Below, piece after piece: positions 5,727 through 7,236 of a stretch of 7,236 nt of DNA (position 1 is its first letter; each line of letters opens with the position of its first letter). The DNA is from CAZVEV01 sp964625865 (GTDB taxonomy: Bacteria > Planctomycetota > Phycisphaerae > SM23-33), in NCBI GenBank assembly GCA_964625865.1, contig CAZVEV010000303.1:1-7236 (forward strand). Direction: 5' to 3'. Made by a program: the position numbers and the translations under genes. The notes beneath the pieces were generated by a model that saw nothing but the letters and a program-made list of their open reading frames with translations, made no database searches and was not told where the DNA came from.

Positions 5727-6126
5727 CGGCAAGAAGTAGCTCGTCCGACAGTGGCTCGCCAAGTCCGATCACGACGTGCGATCCGCACAGCGGTTGGGTA
5801 GTGGCGAAGCGCCCATTTACGATACTGCCGTCTACCATTGTCAGCAGGCCGTCGAGAAGGCTCTCAAGGCCATGTTGATCTGGCATGAAGACCGAATCAC
5901 GAAGTCACATGACCTGACCGATCTTCTGGAATCACTGCTTCTGTCGGTTCCGGGGCTGGACTCGTACCGCCATGCAGCGGAGCTTCTGACGCCGTATGCG
6001 ACCGAGTTTCGCTATCCCGGCGACTTCATCGAACCGGATCCTGAAGAGTTTCGCGAAGCATATGACACAGCGCAGGAGTTCCTCGCCTTCATCATCATGC
6101 ACCTCGACCAGGAACTCAGCACGTAG
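5719..6126 (+). pseudogene. HEPN-domain protein interrupted by an amber codon at codon 7
   Basis: HEPN proteins of this type are the toxin or effector partners of MNT nucleotidyltransferases; many HEPN domains are ribonucleases. The ATG at 5719 follows GGAGGGGG (5701-5708) by ten bases and reads MGDGKK, then TAG (5737-5739), then LVRQWLAKSDHDVRSAQ in the same frame. LVRQWL-K is the usual first helix of the family, so the stop falls inside the real gene. The only later start in that stretch is GTG 5776, giving 116 residues. It has no ribosome binding site and would lose the first helix. The rest is well kept: HCQQAVEKALKA, KSHDLTDLLE and FRYPGDF. No RX4-6H motif is seen in the C-terminal helices; RITKSH lies in an earlier loop. 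TAG is used as a normal terminal stop by this frame (6124-6126) and by mtnP, so reassignment is unlikely. It is either a fresh nonsense mutation, a shortened protein, or a sequencing error. Confidence 0.8.
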
Positions 6127-6162
6127 GCGTTCCGACCAGACCGTCCCGCTCGTGTTCCATTC

Positions 6163-6176
6163 CGCGGGGATCCGCG
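6163..6176. terminator. small hairpin between convergent HEPN and mtnP genes
   Basis: A 5-bp perfect stem CGCGG/CCGCG with loop GGAT lies in the 50-bp gap between the two converging genes, directly against the mtnP stop. It could work as a weak two-way terminator, but there is no T run on either side. Confidence 0.25.
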
Positions 6177-7058
6177 CTACAGATACTTCGCCACCAGTGG
6201 ACCGAAGTGTTCTCTCGCGGCCGGCGGGATGTGGGCGCGGTCGGTCCAGATGGCCAGTTCCAGCGCGCTGTGGGCCGGGGCGACGACGTCGGCGATCTCG
6301 CCGAACCGTTCGATCGCGGCTTTGATCAGCGTCACGGCGTTGATGGTAGCCTGCTGGAGATGGCCGATGATCTCCTTGAGCAGTTCGTGCTTGTCGATGT
6401 CCGTCGGGTGGGGGCGCCAGCAGTCGTAGTCGCTGGGCAGGGCCACCAGCGCGTAGGCCAGTTCGGCTTCCCGGGCGAGTTTGGCTTCGGGCATCACGGT
6501 CATGCCGATCAGGTCGCCTCCCCACGCGCGGTGCATCTCGCTCTCGGCGCGGGTGGAAAAGGCGGGCCCCTCCATGCAGACGTAGGTCCCGCCGTCATGC
6601 ACGGTGGTCTCGACGGCGCCGGCGCAGGCGAGCAGGTGGGCGCGAAGGACCGGGCAGAACGGCGAGGCGAATTCGACGTGGGCGGCAAAGTACGCGTCAA
6701 AGAAGGTCGGATCGCGGCGAGAGGTCTTGTCGATCACCTGGTCCGGTATCACCAGGTCGCGCGGCTTGATTTCCTCGCGAAGCGAGCCGACGGCGCCCGA
6801 GGCGATCACGTGCGTGCAGCCGAGGCTCTTGAGGGCATAGATGTTCGCGCGGTAGTTGACGGCCGACGGGGCGATCGTGTGTCCCGGGCCGTGGCGATTC
6901 AGCAGCACGATGGGCGTATCGCCCCAGGCGGTCTCAACCAGCGCATCCGATGGCGTGCCGAACGGCGTAATAACCTCCGTGCGCTGGCCCTTCTGGTCCG
7001 CGCACAGTGCGTCGCCCAGTCCGCTTCCACCGATTATTCCAACCTTCACATCACTCAT
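6177..7058 (-). CDS. mtnP: S-methyl-5'-thioadenosine phosphorylase
   Basis: This enzyme splits 5'-methylthioadenosine, the by-product of polyamine and related synthesis, with phosphate into adenine and methylthioribose-1-phosphate. It feeds adenine salvage and methionine recycling in the cytoplasm. The 293-residue protein is complete and close to the family length. It carries GIIGGSGL (7-14, phosphate-binding Ser12), NRHGPGH (54-60, Arg55 and His56), SGAVGSLREEI (87-97), YVCMEGPAFSTRAE (159-172), GMTVMPEA (185-192) and SDYDCW (209-214). The two Asp of SDYDCW (Asp210, Asp212) favour 6-aminopurines and separate MTAP from inosine/guanosine phosphorylases. The ATG at 7056-7058 is preceded by AAGGA about 12 bases away, a rather long spacing. 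The gene lies 45 bp after the end of the upstream minus-strand gene, so co-transcription is possible, and it converges with the HEPN gene. No other methionine-salvage gene is visible. The MTAP assignment is firm, but activity on methylthioinosine cannot be ruled out. Confidence 0.94.
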   Translation of the reverse strand: MSDVKVGIIGGSGLGDALCADQKGQRTEVITPFGTPSDALVETAWGDTPIVLLNRHGPGHTIAPSAVNYRANIYALKSLGCTHVIASGAVGSLREEIKPRDLVIPDQVIDKTSRRDPTFFDAYFAAHVEFASPFCPVLRAHLLACAGAVETTVHDGGTYVCMEGPAFSTRAESEMHRAWGGDLIGMTVMPEAKLAREAELAYALVALPSDYDCWRPHPTDIDKHELLKEIIGHLQQATINAVTLIKAAIERFGEIADVVAPAHSALELAIWTDRAHIPPAAREHFGPLVAKYL

Positions 7059-7103
7059 TCTGATCTCGATTCCTTGGTCTGGCCGCCGCCGTTGAGGGGC
7101 GGG

Positions 7104-7236
7104 CTAGGGTGTGTCGCCCCCGACGCCTGAGGGGCTCAGCATACGCTCGATGGCCTTCTTGAGGTCGCCTATGGACCGCAAGATAACGGTTTGGGTCTTG
7201 GGTTTCGCCAGTGTACCGGTGGTGCGAATCTCGACG
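7104..7236 (-). CDS. 3' end of an unknown gene, AsmA-like C-terminus
   Basis: Forty-three codons are open from the window edge to a TAG stop at 7104-7106 on the minus strand. The visible end starts VEIRTTGTLAKPKTQTVIL and continues into a helical stretch (SIGDLKKAIERML) and a short Gly/Pro tail. The pattern 'G-T-L-x-x-P-K then V-x-L, then a short helix' resembles the C-terminal ends of AsmA-like envelope proteins, but this is a weak match over a short piece. The start and most of the gene lie outside the window. It precedes mtnP in the same direction. Confidence 0.65.
   Translation of the reverse strand, partial: VEIRTTGTLAKPKTQTVILRSIGDLKKAIERMLSPSGVGGDTP

Noticed and set aside
5737..5739. 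TAG read as an amino acid (recoding or an alternative code)
   Set aside because: TAG serves as the normal stop of the HEPN frame itself, of mtnP and of the partial gene at the right edge. No recoding signal is visible.
5881..5916. RITKSH in the HEPN protein taken as the RX4-6H nuclease motif
   Set aside because: It sits in the loop before the KSHDL helix, not in the C-terminal helices where the catalytic motif normally lies. The His belongs to the widespread HDL motif of the family.
6207..7130. A 307-residue plus-strand open frame antisense to mtnP
   Set aside because: It shows shadow composition, and mtnP on the other strand carries all family motifs.

Overview
The window is G+C-rich bacterial chromosome with tightly packed genes. 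All genes lie on the minus strand except a two-gene cassette in the right half. The style of the Ffh protein (phrases such as NEKNVRDAMRDVRTALLEADVNYQ and a very basic tail), a fused SucD/citrate-synthase protein of ATP-citrate-lyase type and an MNT/HEPN pair would fit a planctomycete, perhaps Phycisphaerae-like. That placement is an inference from protein style, not a marker-gene result.

Reading from the left: a tRNA-Ile(GAU), cut by the window edge, with a good sigma-70-type promoter about 50-80 bp upstream of it (minus strand). Then comes an intergenic stretch with strong overlapping hairpins, and ffh, the protein of the signal recognition particle. Two back-to-back hairpins separate ffh from a two-gene operon, aclB-aclA. 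These genes overlap by ATGA and encode an ATP-grasp/citrate-binding subunit and a large subunit that fuses a SucD-like CoA-ligase domain to a citrate-synthase-like lyase domain. Together they should make citryl-CoA from citrate, ATP and CoA and cleave it to acetyl-CoA and oxaloacetate. The lyase active site, however, departs from animal ATP-citrate lyase at several positions.

A 272-bp divergent intergenic region (5134-5405) holds a TTGACA-type promoter for aclBA, a TATAAT promoter for the plus-strand cassette and, between them, a long imperfect palindrome. The cassette is a minimal nucleotidyltransferase (MNT), probably translated from a leaderless message, followed by a HEPN-domain gene. The HEPN gene has an in-frame amber codon at codon 7, just after a well-placed ribosome binding site and start. 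The nucleotidyltransferase looks intact, so the pair may be a decayed toxin-antitoxin-like module with the effector lost.

The right end carries mtnP (methylthioadenosine phosphorylase, purine/methionine salvage), convergent with the HEPN gene, and 45 bp upstream of it the 3' end of a further minus-strand gene with an AsmA-like C-terminus.

No CRISPR array, insertion sequence or replication origin was seen. The most notable points are the interrupted HEPN gene, the unusual active site of the AclA-like protein and the structured element between the divergent promoters.
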